Below the pieces are notes generated by a model, which worked only from the letters and a program-made list of their open reading frames with translations, was not told the DNA's origin and ran no database searches. A stretch of 64,000 nucleotides of DNA. Origin: Ruegeria aquimaris. GTDB taxonomy: Bacteria > Pseudomonadota > Alphaproteobacteria > Rhodobacterales > Rhodobacteraceae. This document shows positions 45,845 through 56,078 of the stretch, one piece after another. The position numbers and the translations under genes are program-made. The first letter of the stretch is position 1; the number at the start of each line of letters is the position of its first letter. The stretch covers positions 92,737-156,736 of the forward strand of contig NZ_JAOWLB010000009.1 of NCBI RefSeq assembly GCF_025751555.1. Reading direction: 5' to 3'.

Positions 45845-47400
45845 TGCATTTGCTCCCGCCGGATCGGCTGGCCGTGAGGGGCATCTAAAACAAGTGCACC
45901 GTCCCGAACGACGAATCCGCCGTTCACCAGAACCGTTTGTACTCCGACCGCTGGCTGGTTGGCGTTGTCATAAGTCGCCTTGTCGGACACGGTCTGTGGA
46001 TCGAAAACCACAATGTCGGCGTCCATTCCCACCTGGATCCGGCCCTTCTTCTTCATCTGGGGCACGAAATCCTCCAGCGTCTGCGCCGGCATCAGCGACA
46101 TCTTGCGGATCGCCTCGCTCATCGAAAGAACGCCGCGCTCGCGCACGTAGGAGCGCAGGATCTTGGCGTAGGACCCGGCCGAGCGAGGATGCGCAAACAC
46201 GTTGTCGGGCAGCGGCCATTCGTCCCCGGTATATGTCTGGATATTGCCGCTATCGTCAAAATAGGACCAGAAGGTCGCGTCCGAGGCGATCAGCGTCGCG
46301 GGGTGGGTAACCGACCGGTCGAGCATCGCCAGGTCTTCGGACTTCTCCTCGTCGAGGAAATGCCAGGTGATGAAGGTACCGGGCTTGTTCTTCTGGTAAT
46401 CCGCCAGTTGGTCTTCCGTCATCCGATCCTGGCCGAGTTGAAAGTTCTCGGATGTCGACTGCATCCGGTCGCGCCAGTCCGGGCCGGTGAACATGGCAGC
46501 CCCGACAACGGTGCTGGCTGCGCCGTAGGGATAGGCCTCGACCGTGATGTTGATGCCCCTGGCCATCGCCTCTTCAACAAGGGCGAGCGTGGCCTCGATA
46601 TCGGCCATCGAGGTGCTGTTGATGTGGCAGATGTGCATGTGGGCGCCGGTTATTGCGGCATTCGAGATCAGTTCCTTGAGTGCCTCGAAGGAGCTTTGCG
46701 GTTCAATGACGCTGGCATAGCGGACATGGGTGTAGGTCGCGACACCATATTCATTGGCCAGTTCGGCCAACGCGAAATATTCTTTTTGCCCGTATCCCGG
46801 CGCATAGCCCGCGTTGACCCCGATACCCAGTCCGCCCTCCTTCAACCCCTGTTCGACCAAGGACAGGATTCTCTGGGACTGGGCCGGGTCGGCGACGTCC
46901 ATCTTCCAGTTGTTTTCTGCCTGCGCCTGTTGGAAGAACTCGACGGTTGCAAGCGGATCAGTGTTGTCGAAGGTGGCAATCCGGCCATAGGTCCAGCCCG
47001 CCGCCGCACCGTAGTTGATCGGCAGTTTCTTGGAAGCCTGTCCGTCGTACCAGTCGCCGATTGGCAACACGCCGGATTCAAGCTCGAGCGCTGTCGTCAC
47101 ACCCTGCATGGCCTGCATGCGGTAGTCGCCAATGCTCTGCCCATGTGCATGCAGGTCGATGAAACCGGGAGATACGACATGACCCGTGGCATCGACCACG
47201 ATATTGCCCTCAAGCGGGAATTCGCTGATCGCCGAGATACGGCCATCTTGGATCGCTACATTGCGAATTGCATCCAAGCCCGTCTCAGGGTCGATCACAC
47301 GACCGTTCATGATGACGATGTCGTTGGCCAGAGCCGCGCTGGCAGTGGCGACCAAGATGGCAAAGGTGCAGCTAGAGTGGAGTGCGTTTTTCAAGAACAT
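45841..47400 (-). CDS. Exported D-aminoacylase-family amidohydrolase
   Basis: 519 aa from the ATG at 47400, which opens a signal peptide (MFLKNALHSSCTFAILVATASAALA). GFIDLHAHGQS is the metal motif; GGLGIGVNAGYAPGYG, HICHINSTS and IASDATFW follow as in N-acyl-D-amino-acid deacylases. It is a second, clearly different deacylase relative to 41652-43280. It is first gene of the operon, divergent from the AraC-type regulator over ~190 bases. Confidence 0.85.
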   Translation of the reverse strand: MFLKNALHSSCTFAILVATASAALANDIVIMNGRVIDPETGLDAIRNVAIQDGRISAISEFPLEGNIVVDATGHVVSPGFIDLHAHGQSIGDYRMQAMQGVTTALELESGVLPIGDWYDGQASKKLPINYGAAAGWTYGRIATFDNTDPLATVEFFQQAQAENNWKMDVADPAQSQRILSLVEQGLKEGGLGIGVNAGYAPGYGQKEYFALAELANEYGVATYTHVRYASVIEPQSSFEALKELISNAAITGAHMHICHINSTSMADIEATLALVEEAMARGINITVEAYPYGAASTVVGAAMFTGPDWRDRMQSTSENFQLGQDRMTEDQLADYQKNKPGTFITWHFLDEEKSEDLAMLDRSVTHPATLIASDATFWSYFDDSGNIQTYTGDEWPLPDNVFAHPRSAGSYAKILRSYVRERGVLSMSEAIRKMSLMPAQTLEDFVPQMKKKGRIQVGMDADIVVFDPQTVSDKATYDNANQPAVGVQTVLVNGGFVVRDGALVLDAPHGQPIRREQMQ

Positions 47401-47593
47401 AAGCGATATCTGACACTGTTGATGGGCTTCAGGAGTCGTGGTGCTCGCGTTAGACCATACATATCGCCGACACAAAAAAGCGTACCGCTGATGGACAGTT
47501 GCAGTTGATTTCTGTCCTCAAGAGATAAGTACATAGAAGCAATGCAAAAGCTTGCGTATCACCGGGTCGAGTTTTCGAACGGAAGACAGCCGA

Positions 47594-48595
47594 ATGATCA
47601 ATGACGGGATCGCCTTCAACCGTGCACTGCAGCTGCAGCCGTTTCTTGAACTATTCGAGCGGCTAGGCGGCAACACCGATCGAGTGCTCAGGGCCGCACA
47701 CCTCGAAAGCTTCGACCTCTCGGACCCCGCGACGCTCATTACAGGCAATGCGCTTTACCGTGCGGAGCAGGAAATGGCTGATGCGCTCGGTGATCCTTAC
47801 TTCGCGGCCCGCGCCGCAGCGATGTTCGTCGAGGCTGGTCCAGTTTTTGTTCGAGAAAGCTTCAAAGCATCACGCACGCTGGCCGAGTTCCTTCCTCGTG
47901 CAATCCTCGAAATCGATCGGCAGATCAGTAATATCCGCTATTCCCTTAAGATTAATGCCGATTCCACCGTGATCTTGGGCAAGAGAACTTTCAATCCGTC
48001 GGCACCGATCATTCAGGCCGATGCCGCATTCGTGAGTAGTTGGGTAACCTTACTGAGATTGGCGGTCGCCCAAGAGTTCGACTCCTCGCGGATCTTGATC
48101 GTAGTGCAGGAAGACGCCGGCATTCCACCAGACCTCGTACCAAAGCATTCGATCGTCAAACAAAAATGGAACGGCGTAAAGATCCGATTTCCCACGGAAT
48201 GGTTACAGCTGCCATTGGAATTGAACTGGAAAATCCCGTCTACCAGGCGTGGAGAGTTCGATGATAAATCGCGACGCGAGGCCATAAAAGTTTGGTTGGA
48301 AATCGTTTGTCACAAAGGGATCAGCGAAGGATCCTTTGGCATGGAAGACCTTGCCCATCGCCTCGATGTGCATCCAAAGAGTTTGCAGCGCACCTTCACT
48401 TGGCTGGGGACGTCGTTCCAGAAGGTTCGAGACAATGTTCGAAAACAGAAGGCACTAGAGGTCCTTGGCCGCGAGCGATCCATGAAAAACGAGGAAATCG
48501 CCGAAATGCTCGGTTTTTCCAACGCTGCAGGTTTTTCTAGAGCATTCAAGAGATGGACCGGCGTCACACCTACCGAGTTTCGGTTAAAGCTGTGA
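47594..48595 (+). CDS. AraC-family transcriptional regulator
   Basis: 333 aa from the ATG at 47594 (a TTG at 47552 is possible). The C-terminal ~100 residues carry two HTH units, FGMEDLAHRLDVHPKSLQRTF and NEEIAEMLGFSNAAGFSRAFKRWTGVTPTEFR, the AraC/XylS hallmark. The N-terminal part resembles the arabinose-binding-like domain of OruR-type regulators. Its divergent placement suggests that it controls the deacylase operon, probably in response to an amino-acid-like ligand (inferred). Confidence 0.9.
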   Translation: MINDGIAFNRALQLQPFLELFERLGGNTDRVLRAAHLESFDLSDPATLITGNALYRAEQEMADALGDPYFAARAAAMFVEAGPVFVRESFKASRTLAEFLPRAILEIDRQISNIRYSLKINADSTVILGKRTFNPSAPIIQADAAFVSSWVTLLRLAVAQEFDSSRILIVVQEDAGIPPDLVPKHSIVKQKWNGVKIRFPTEWLQLPLELNWKIPSTRRGEFDDKSRREAIKVWLEIVCHKGISEGSFGMEDLAHRLDVHPKSLQRTFTWLGTSFQKVRDNVRKQKALEVLGRERSMKNEEIAEMLGFSNAAGFSRAFKRWTGVTPTEFRLKL

Positions 48596-49030
48596 TCGGA
48601 GCTGCCATTTGAAGACGTATATGGACCCCGCCTGATTGCAACGGCCTGGTTGGACTTGGTTCGGTGATCAAGCTTGCCAACGTATATCCGCCTTCTAGGC
48701 GCGGCCTGATACATTCTCGCTGCGAGCCCCGATGGCTTTCTAAGCCCCTGTCACAGCAAATAGGACACGATTATTCCTTTGCCCCGATCTGCAATACTGC
48801 TGCACGAGCCTTCCTGACCTTGGCTCAATCCAAGCAGGCGAAGGCGACCGGCGCTGAGATAACGATTGAGGAGCGTGGCAGGCCGATTTGTTCTCACAAC
48901 ACCAACGGATGTAGATCATGACCGCCAAACGGTTGATCTACAGTCCGCTCAGTTTCCGATGCCCGAAGGAAGCTTCGCGTTGCAGATCGGTGACCTGATC
49001 TCTCAACCCGCGGCAGTTAAGGGTCGGTGG
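48596..49030. other. Gene-free stretch with repeat copy C
   Basis: 435 bases without a supported gene. The first ~150 bases are the dispersed repeat. The rest shows only short frames with no family features. Confidence 0.6.
48608..48745 (+). repeat. Dispersed ~140-bp repeat, copy C
   Basis: Shares the ordered blocks CCCGCCTGATTGCAA, TTGGTTCGGTGATCA, GCGGCCTGATA and GCGAGCCCC with copies at 5860-6000 (minus) and 63700-63840 (plus). It lies just downstream of the AraC-type gene. Confidence 0.65.
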
Positions 49031-50461
49031 TCAAAGAACTGGCCCGACGGTTGCCAAAGCGTTGTTCCAAAGCCGTTCGTGCCAAGGCCAGCCCTGTACC
49101 TGCTCCAGGGTGACCGCCATGCTTGCGGCTATGTATAGCTTCTGGCGCGCAAGCATGTCAGCGGTCAGCCTAGTGTCATGGAAAAGGATGTTGTTTTCGT
49201 AGTTCAGGTCGAAGCTGCGCCGGTCCATGTTCGCCGACCCGATCAGCGTTATCTCGCCGTCCACGGTCATGGATTTCGTGTGCAGAAGGCCGGGTTGAAA
49301 TTCGTAGATCTTTACGCCTGCGGTCAGCAGATCCTCGTAATAGGACCGGCTCGTCGCGCCAACCGCGAAATCGTCGTTGCGTGCCGGGAACACGATGGTG
49401 ACATCGACACCCCGGTTGGCCGCGGCACAGAGAGCCGCCTGAATTGCCTCGGTCGGCACATAGTAGGGCGTCGTGATGACAAGCTGTCGCCGTGCCGTGT
49501 ACATGATGCTCTCGAACATCTCGGGCATCGCAGAATTTCGTACTGTCGGCCCCGTCGCCACCACCTGTGCGGTGAAGCCAGGCGTTTGCGGGCCCAACGG
49601 CGCGTCGAGGACATCGCTGATATCCTCGTCGAAGTTGGCCATCCAGTCGCTGGCGAAGAGGTGCTGCGCCTGTCGCACCACTGGCCCCTCGAACCGCATG
49701 ACCGCATCAACCCAAGGCGCGTATTTCGCCTTGGGGCGAAAGGCGGGGTCGGCGCAGTTCTGGCTGCCGCAGTAGGTGACGCGGTTGTCGATCACCAGGA
49801 TCTTGCGATGGTCTCGAAGATCGACCCGGCCGTCGAAAACCCGCCAGAGCGGATTGCCTATCTTCAAGGCACGGGCCAACTTCACACCCGCATAGCCCAT
49901 CGCCTCCCAATGCGGACTTCGGATCAGGTCCCGCGAGCCGAGATCGTCAACCATGGCGCGGCAGGTCACACCGCGCGCCGCCGCGCGCTTCAGGGCCTCG
50001 ACCATCTTGCCGCCGTTACCGTCAGGTAGCCAGATGTAGAACATCAGATGGACGTGGTCCTGAGCCCCGTCGATATCGGCGATCATCTCGTCGATCGCAG
50101 CATCGGAATCTTTCATCAACCTCGCCCGGTTTCCGCCAACAGGGTCGTATCCGCTGATCGAGCGGCCAATGTTGAATAGCTGCGCGTATCGGTCCGGGAC
50201 AGGGGTCGCGAGAACCTCGTTTTGCGCCGGTTCGGGTCCCGGTGGCTTCGGAAGTTCCCGAAGAACTTGTCTCAGTCGCTCTACACGCTTTCGGCCAATG
50301 CTCGTTTCGCCAAGGAGCAGGTAAGCGACAACGCCCGCGACCGGCAGCGCGAAAAGCACCGCCAACCATGCGACGCGCGCAGACGGGTCACGGTGCGGCC
50401 GCAGAAGAACGCGCGCCGCGCAGGCAAGTACCATGGCATAGTGCAGGGCGATCCAGATCAT
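49031..50461 (-). CDS. cls: Cardiolipin synthase (phospholipase D family)
   Basis: 476 aa from the ATG at 50461 (AGGAGG upstream); the longer frame lacks membrane character. Two N-terminal spans are followed by two HKD motifs: DHRKILVIDNRVTYCGSQN and LLHTKSMTVDGEITLIGSAN. This matches bacterial cardiolipin synthases that join two phosphatidylglycerols. It is ~200 bases downstream of the large oxidoreductase gene on the same strand and not obviously part of the catabolic pathway. Confidence 0.9.
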   Translation of the reverse strand: MIWIALHYAMVLACAARVLLRPHRDPSARVAWLAVLFALPVAGVVAYLLLGETSIGRKRVERLRQVLRELPKPPGPEPAQNEVLATPVPDRYAQLFNIGRSISGYDPVGGNRARLMKDSDAAIDEMIADIDGAQDHVHLMFYIWLPDGNGGKMVEALKRAAARGVTCRAMVDDLGSRDLIRSPHWEAMGYAGVKLARALKIGNPLWRVFDGRVDLRDHRKILVIDNRVTYCGSQNCADPAFRPKAKYAPWVDAVMRFEGPVVRQAQHLFASDWMANFDEDISDVLDAPLGPQTPGFTAQVVATGPTVRNSAMPEMFESIMYTARRQLVITTPYYVPTEAIQAALCAAANRGVDVTIVFPARNDDFAVGATSRSYYEDLLTAGVKIYEFQPGLLHTKSMTVDGEITLIGSANMDRRSFDLNYENNILFHDTRLTADMLARQKLYIAASMAVTLEQVQGWPWHERLWNNALATVGPVL

Positions 50462-50666
50462 AGGCTCGTGCCTCCTCGCTTGCGCCAGATGCTGCAAATG
50501 CCGCCCGTGCGCGAATGCGAAACTTCTCCCAGCCGAAATCAGTCTGACGCTGCCAGTGGCCGAACTCTTCCGGTTGGGTGCCGGTAGCCGACCGCAACGC
50601 CCGCGCACCGATGTTTGTCTTGCCGGGTGTGACCTTGTCTAACCTACGTTGCATACAGTGTTATTG

Positions 50667-53600
50667 TCACGCTGCATTTGCGGTCGGGTTGGTGACCGCG
50701 GCCTTCAACGCGGTGCGGCGCTTCCTGGCCGCGGCGGCGTGGCGCTCGCGCACGTGGCCGTAACCTCGGATATGCTCGGGCAGGTCCAGCAATTCGGTGA
50801 TCTGGTCAGCCGAAGCCGGTGAGGAATTGGCCAACGCGAATTCGATATCTTCGCGGTAGTCGGCCAGCAGCCTGCGGGCAAGCCGCGCCTCTTCCGAGTT
50901 GCGGAAGGGATCCAGAAGCGTGCCGCGCAGTCCGCGCATCCGGTTCATCAGGTTGAAGAAGCGTATGGCCGTCTTGCCCCTGACCGCGCCCTTGACCATC
51001 TTTCCGGTCTTCTCGTCGCGCCCGCCATAGGGCCAGGCGCCAAAGTAGAAGGTCAGGTCCAGATCGCCATCAAAGGTCTGCGACAGGGCGTTCTTGAACG
51101 AAGGCTTGCCGTAGAGGCGCGCGACCTCCCACTCGTCCTTTACCGCCATCAGCTTGTAAAGACCGCGCGCAACCGCCATAACCGCCGTGTCGCCAAGGCC
51201 CGCTGCCCTGACCTTTTCGACCGTATCGCTGTAACTGCGGGCGAATTCCGCATCCTTGTAAGCGGTCAATTCTTCGACACGTCGGACCACAACCTCCTGC
51301 AACGTCGGCGCCCGGTGTGCCTCCAGCAGGATCGGCGCGGTCTCGCCGGCAAGGGCGCGCACCGCCTCCGGATCGGCAAAGGCAAGGCGGCCAAGGTCGA
51401 ACGCCTGCTTGTTGCGCGCGACTGAGACACCGTTGAGTTCGATTGCCCGGTGAATTGCGGCCAGCGACAGCGGGATGCCACCCTGCTGCCACGAGGCGCC
51501 CATCAGCAGCATGTTGGCAAACACCCGGTCGCCCACGACCCGTTCGGCGAGGTCCTGTGCGTTCATCCCGTGCGCTCGCTCGCCCAGAACCCGGTGCAGC
51601 CGCTCGAACTGCTCGCTGCCGTTCAGATGCCAGTCAGGGTTCCTGGAGAACTCGGCCGTCGGCACCAGGCTGGCATCCGTTACCGCCACGGACTTGCCCG
51701 GCGTCAGCTTGGAGAGGGCCTCGTCCCCCGCCGCGACCACGAGGTCACAGCCGATCAGCGCATCCGCTTCGCCCATCGCGATCCGAGTCGCGCGCATCTG
51801 GTCGGGGCTGACCGCCAGCTTGATATGGCTGTGCACCGCGCCGTATTTCTGCGCCAGCCCGGTGATGTCGAGATTGGACGAGAAATAGCCATCCGCATGG
51901 GCGGCCACGGCCAGCGTCTGACCGATGGTCACCACCCCTGCCCCGCCGATACCGGAAACGAGGATCGACCAGGACCCGTCGATATCACGCTGGGCGGGCA
52001 TCGGCAGGTGGCTCACATCAATCGCGAAGTCGGCCTTTTTCGCCTTGCGCGGCGTGGCCCCTGAGACCGTCACGAAGGACGGGCAGAACCCCTCGACGCA
52101 GGAGAAGTCCTTGTTGCACGAGGACTGGTTGATCACGCGCTTGCGCCCGAACTCGGTTTCCAGCGGTTCGATCGCCATGCAGCCCGACACGGTCGAACAG
52201 TCGCCGCATCCCTCGCAGACTTCGGGGTTGATGAACACCCGCTTGTCCGGGTCCACCCATTTGCCGCGCCTGCGCAGGCGGCGGCGCTCGGTGGCGCAGG
52301 GCTGATCGTAGATGATCACCGAAACGCCCTTGTGGGTGCGGATGTCCTTCTGAACCATCTCCAGTTCGGCGCGCGGATGCAGCGTGACCCCGACGCCCAG
52401 CGACTTGCCTTCATATTTCTCGGGCTCGTCGGTGACCAGCGCGATGCGCTCCACTCCTTCGGCGCGGACCTGATCGATCATCTGCAGGGGCGAGAGGTCG
52501 CCATCATGCGGCTGCCCGCCGGTCATCGACACGAACCCGTTGTGCAAGAGCTTGTAGGTCATCGTGGCCTTGGCCGCGACGGCCGCCCGGATCGCCATCA
52601 TCCCGGAGTGGAAATAGGTGCCGTCGCCCATGTTGGCAAAGACATGCTGCTCGTCGGTGAACGGGAATTGTCCCAGCCAGAGCGCGCCTTCGCCGCCCAT
52701 GTGGCTAATTGAGTTGGTGGTCGTCGGATCGCGCATGACCGCCATCGTATGACAGCCGATCCCTGCCAGCGCCCGGCTTCCCGCCACGACCTGGGTCGAG
52801 CGTCCATGCGGGCAACCCGCGCAGAAGGAAGGCGGGCGGATCGTGCCGCCGCCAAGGGCGGGTGGCGCATCCGGGCGGTTCGGCATCGAGATGCCGCATT
52901 CGGGGTCGGCTTCATTGGCGACGCGCACCAGAACCCGCGTCACAAGGTTGGGATCGATTTCACCGGTCTTTGGAAAGGCGCAATCCTCTACCGCCGCCGT
53001 GTAGGCATGGCCATGGAAGGTCTTGCCCACGATGCGCGGGTTCAGGCCCGAACCGTATAGGATCGACCGGATCTGGTCTTCGAGCAGCGGGCGCTTTTCC
53101 TCGACGACGAGGATGGTTTGCAGCCCTTCGGCAAACTGGCGGATTTCCGCGTCATCCAGTGGCCAGACCATGCCCAGTTTCAACCGGCGCACTTCCATGT
53201 TGCCAATCTTGCCATTGCGGTAGCCAAGCCCTGCCAGCGCCTGGTTCAGATCCTGCCAGGCCTTGCCCGCCGCCACGATCCCGATCCGCGCCGTCGCCGG
53301 ACCATCATGCCGGTTCAGGCCATTGGCCCGGGCATAGGCCAGCACCTTGCCCAGCTTGACGTCCCACAGAAGCCGCTCCTGATCGAGAATCGGCACGAAG
53401 GGCTTGATCGCGGTATCCGGGCCGCTGTCTTCGGGCAAGGTGATCTTCGGGCTGTCGGGCGCCACATGAACCGAACCACCGCCCTCGACCACGTCGGTCA
53501 CCAGCTTCATGCCCACGATGGTCGAGCTGAACCGGCTCATCGCGATCCCGTGCAGGCCGAAATCCAGCACATCCTGCGCATTCGCCGGCGCCAGCAGCGG

Positions 53601-54122
53601 CATGCCGAGCGAGGCGAAATTCATGTCCGAATAGCAGGCCACCGTCGAAGACTTGGCCCCGTGGTCATCCCCCACCAGCAAGAGCGAGCCACCCTTCGGG
53701 TTGGTTCCGGCCAGGTTGGCGTGTCGCAACGGATCCATCGAACGATCCATACCCGGCGCCTTGCCGTACCAGATCGAAAAGACCCCATCGACCTTGGCTC
53801 CGGGGAACAGCCCGACCATCTGGGACCCCCATGTCGCCGTGGCGGCAAGGTCTTCGTTCACACCGGGTTGGAAGTAGATGTTGTTTTCCTTCAGCACCTT
53901 GGCCGCCTGCCAGAGGCTCATGTCATAAGTGCCAACCGGAGAGCCGCGATAGCCCGAAATGTAGCCGCCCGTGTTCAGGCCCGCGGCCACATCCCGCTTT
54001 CGCTGCTGGATCGGCAACCGCACCAGGGCCTGCATGCCGGTCATGTAAACCCAACCCTCCTCCTGATGCAGCCGGTCCTCCAGCGTCATTTCAAGGCGTT
54101 TTACGGAGAGGTGCTTGTTCAT
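50667..54122 (-). CDS. Indolepyruvate ferredoxin oxidoreductase, fused
   Basis: 1151 aa with AAAGGA before the ATG. The order is a pyrimidine-type alpha part, a TPP-binding part (GCHTMAVMRDPTTTNSISHM, GDGTYFHSG), ferredoxin-like clusters (CEGCGDCSTVSGC, then CNKDFSCVEGFCPSF, ~650-690), and a gamma part (SILVSGIGGAGVVTIGQTLA). This is the fused IorA-IorB type that oxidises aryl or branched 2-oxoacids to acyl-CoA with reduction of ferredoxin. A plausible end point for 2-oxoacids from amino acids. A 151-base gap separates it from the FAD gene. Confidence 0.9.
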   Translation of the reverse strand: MNKHLSVKRLEMTLEDRLHQEEGWVYMTGMQALVRLPIQQRKRDVAAGLNTGGYISGYRGSPVGTYDMSLWQAAKVLKENNIYFQPGVNEDLAATATWGSQMVGLFPGAKVDGVFSIWYGKAPGMDRSMDPLRHANLAGTNPKGGSLLLVGDDHGAKSSTVACYSDMNFASLGMPLLAPANAQDVLDFGLHGIAMSRFSSTIVGMKLVTDVVEGGGSVHVAPDSPKITLPEDSGPDTAIKPFVPILDQERLLWDVKLGKVLAYARANGLNRHDGPATARIGIVAAGKAWQDLNQALAGLGYRNGKIGNMEVRRLKLGMVWPLDDAEIRQFAEGLQTILVVEEKRPLLEDQIRSILYGSGLNPRIVGKTFHGHAYTAAVEDCAFPKTGEIDPNLVTRVLVRVANEADPECGISMPNRPDAPPALGGGTIRPPSFCAGCPHGRSTQVVAGSRALAGIGCHTMAVMRDPTTTNSISHMGGEGALWLGQFPFTDEQHVFANMGDGTYFHSGMMAIRAAVAAKATMTYKLLHNGFVSMTGGQPHDGDLSPLQMIDQVRAEGVERIALVTDEPEKYEGKSLGVGVTLHPRAELEMVQKDIRTHKGVSVIIYDQPCATERRRLRRRGKWVDPDKRVFINPEVCEGCGDCSTVSGCMAIEPLETEFGRKRVINQSSCNKDFSCVEGFCPSFVTVSGATPRKAKKADFAIDVSHLPMPAQRDIDGSWSILVSGIGGAGVVTIGQTLAVAAHADGYFSSNLDITGLAQKYGAVHSHIKLAVSPDQMRATRIAMGEADALIGCDLVVAAGDEALSKLTPGKSVAVTDASLVPTAEFSRNPDWHLNGSEQFERLHRVLGERAHGMNAQDLAERVVGDRVFANMLLMGASWQQGGIPLSLAAIHRAIELNGVSVARNKQAFDLGRLAFADPEAVRALAGETAPILLEAHRAPTLQEVVVRRVEELTAYKDAEFARSYSDTVEKVRAAGLGDTAVMAVARGLYKLMAVKDEWEVARLYGKPSFKNALSQTFDGDLDLTFYFGAWPYGGRDEKTGKMVKGAVRGKTAIRFFNLMNRMRGLRGTLLDPFRNSEEARLARRLLADYREDIEFALANSSPASADQITELLDLPEHIRGYGHVRERHAAAARKRRTALKAAVTNPTANAA

Positions 54123-54273
54123 TGGTGCGTTCCTTTCGCAGCCGGGTCACGTGACAAGTTCCGTGATAGCAATTCGACGAACCGGAAGATTCATCCACGG
54201 CTTCAGATTGGGCCAAACCATTTGACCGTGTGTCTCAGTTTTTCAGGGTTCCAGAATACCATTCCGAGCCATC

Positions 54274-55659
54274 TCATCCGACCGGTTCAATCGTCTTGCC
54301 CGGGTTCAGGATACTATCCGGATCCAGCACGTTGCGGATGGTTTGCATGAGGGAGATGGCCGACGAGGTTTTCCCCATTTCGAACCAGGGCAACTTGTCC
54401 ATCCCTATGCCGTGCTCAGCCGAGATGCTTCCATTCATCACCGTGACCCTATTATAGACGATATTACTGATGTCGGCCTTATGGGAGATCGTATCCTGAC
54501 CGATACTCACGACGATATGCAGGTTGTTGTCGCCCATGTGCCCGAAGCGCGCAAATCGGGTTTTCGGCCATCGAGTGGTCAGTGTCGTCTCCAGTTCCTG
54601 GACACAAAGCTCCATCTTTGAAACCGGCAGCGAAACATCAAAAGCCAGAAAAGGAGACAAGTTTCGAATGATAGCATCTATGTCGTTGCGGATTGCCCAC
54701 ATGTCCCGTCGATCCGCTTCGGACGCGGCGATGGCCATATCCTCGACAAGGCCATCTTGATACAGCGCGGCCATCGCGGTTTCAAAGGCTTCCGGATCGC
54801 GGGCGGTCCCTGCTTCGCTTTCGAACAGAAGATAGATGCCAGAGGCAACCGGGAGCGGAAGCCGCCCGGTCCTGTGACGTGTCGCTATTTCATAGAATTC
54901 CGGCCACATCACCTCGAACGCGGTCAGATCGTTGCCCAACGCCGCTTCGACCCGATGCCGCACCTCAAGGGCCGAGGCAAAATCGGGAACCAGTGCAAAA
55001 GCGGTGTTGACATTCGGCAGTTGCGGGCGAAGCCGCAATTGAGCGCGGGTAACGATGCCAAGCGTCCCTTCGGCACCGATGAACAGATGCTTGAGGTCGT
55101 AGCCGGTATTGTTCTTGATCATGGCGTTGGACAGATCGAGGATCTGACCCGAGGCGGTGACAACCTCCAAGCCCAGGACCTGCTCGCGCATCATGCCAAA
55201 GCGAAACGCTTTTTCTCCCCCGGCATCGGTCGAGATCAACCCGCCGACCGTTGCGCTGCCTCGGGAACCAAGGTCCATCGGGAAAGAGAGGCCTGCGTCT
55301 TCTGCGGCCTGTTGCAGGTTCTGCAAAACCACCCCGGCCTGAACCGTCGCCACGCGGTTGACGGGATCGATGCTTTCGATCTGGTTCATCAGTTCCAGCG
55401 ACAGGTACAATTCCTTGCCCGTATGGCGAAGGCCGCCGACCAGCCCCGTGCTGCCGCCCATCGGGATGACAGGCGTCTTGTGGGCCGAGCAGATTTCGAG
55501 GGCCTTGGCCAATTCCTCGGTATCGCGCGGACGCAGGATAGGGACAGGTGGCATTGCCTCGCCAGTGACCGAGATCAGACGACCCTCCGCATCTTCAGGC
55601 CTAACTATGCGGTCTTTGCCAATTTGTTTCGAAATGGTTTCGCAAACCGTTGTCCACAT
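54274..55659 (-). CDS. FAD-linked oxidoreductase, GlcD/D-2-hydroxyacid dehydrogenase type
   Basis: 461 aa. The PCMH FAD-binding motif is PVIPMGGSTGLVGG, with DLGSRGSATVGGLISTDAGG and HLFIGAEGTLGIVTR; the C-terminal cap ends with FGHMGDNNLHIVV and EHGIG. This is the GlcD/LDHD/D2HGDH family, which oxidises D-2-hydroxyacids to 2-oxoacids. It starts 3 bases after the RidA stop. It could feed the ferredoxin oxidoreductase downstream. Confidence 0.88.
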   Translation of the reverse strand: MWTTVCETISKQIGKDRIVRPEDAEGRLISVTGEAMPPVPILRPRDTEELAKALEICSAHKTPVIPMGGSTGLVGGLRHTGKELYLSLELMNQIESIDPVNRVATVQAGVVLQNLQQAAEDAGLSFPMDLGSRGSATVGGLISTDAGGEKAFRFGMMREQVLGLEVVTASGQILDLSNAMIKNNTGYDLKHLFIGAEGTLGIVTRAQLRLRPQLPNVNTAFALVPDFASALEVRHRVEAALGNDLTAFEVMWPEFYEIATRHRTGRLPLPVASGIYLLFESEAGTARDPEAFETAMAALYQDGLVEDMAIAASEADRRDMWAIRNDIDAIIRNLSPFLAFDVSLPVSKMELCVQELETTLTTRWPKTRFARFGHMGDNNLHIVVSIGQDTISHKADISNIVYNRVTVMNGSISAEHGIGMDKLPWFEMGKTSSAISLMQTIRNVLDPDSILNPGKTIEPVG

Positions 55660-55662
55660 GGG

Positions 55663-56067
55663 TCAGCTTTTCTTGTCAGTCTCTGGGATCGCTGCGACAG
55701 CTTCGATCTCGACCAATGCACCGGGGATAGCCAGGGCAGAAGTCACTGTCGAACGCGCGGGGAAGGCATCTCCGAACGCTTCGGCATAGGCCGTGTTGAA
55801 TTCCGCGAAGTTTGCTAGGTCGGTCAGCCAGACGGTTGTCTTGGCGACGTCGGCCAGGGTCGCTCCTGCCTCGGCCAGAACGGCTTTGAGATTGGCGATG
55901 GCTTGGCGGGTCTGCGCCCCGACGCCGCCATCGACAGGTTTGAAACTGGCATCAACACCCAGCGCACCCGAGCAGAAGATCAGGTTTCCGACGCGGGTTG
56001 CCGGAACCAGTGGAACCTTGGCTCCGTTCTGCAGGACGGGGGGGAGACCGATGCGGTGAACTGTCAT
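55663..56067 (-). CDS. ridA: RidA-family enamine/imine deaminase
   Basis: 134 aa: VGNLIFCSGALGVD, NLKAVLAEAGATLADVAKTTVWL and ARSTVTSALAIPGALVEIEAVA. The ARSTV Arg and the Glu near the C-terminus are the RidA active-site residues. RidA hydrolyses 2-imino/enamino acids released by PLP enzymes or amino-acid oxidases. Here it follows two peptidases and a DAO-type oxidase in one operon, so it probably clears imines made by that oxidase. Confidence 0.9.
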   Translation of the reverse strand: MTVHRIGLPPVLQNGAKVPLVPATRVGNLIFCSGALGVDASFKPVDGGVGAQTRQAIANLKAVLAEAGATLADVAKTTVWLTDLANFAEFNTAYAEAFGDAFPARSTVTSALAIPGALVEIEAVAAIPETDKKS

Positions 56068-56078
56068 TGCTTGATCCT

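Noticed and set aside
45937..47508. A 523-codon plus-strand open frame, and similar long ones at 57808-59067 and 60549-61895
   Set aside because: All are shadows of amidohydrolase, M81 and TRAP genes with clear signatures on the other strand.
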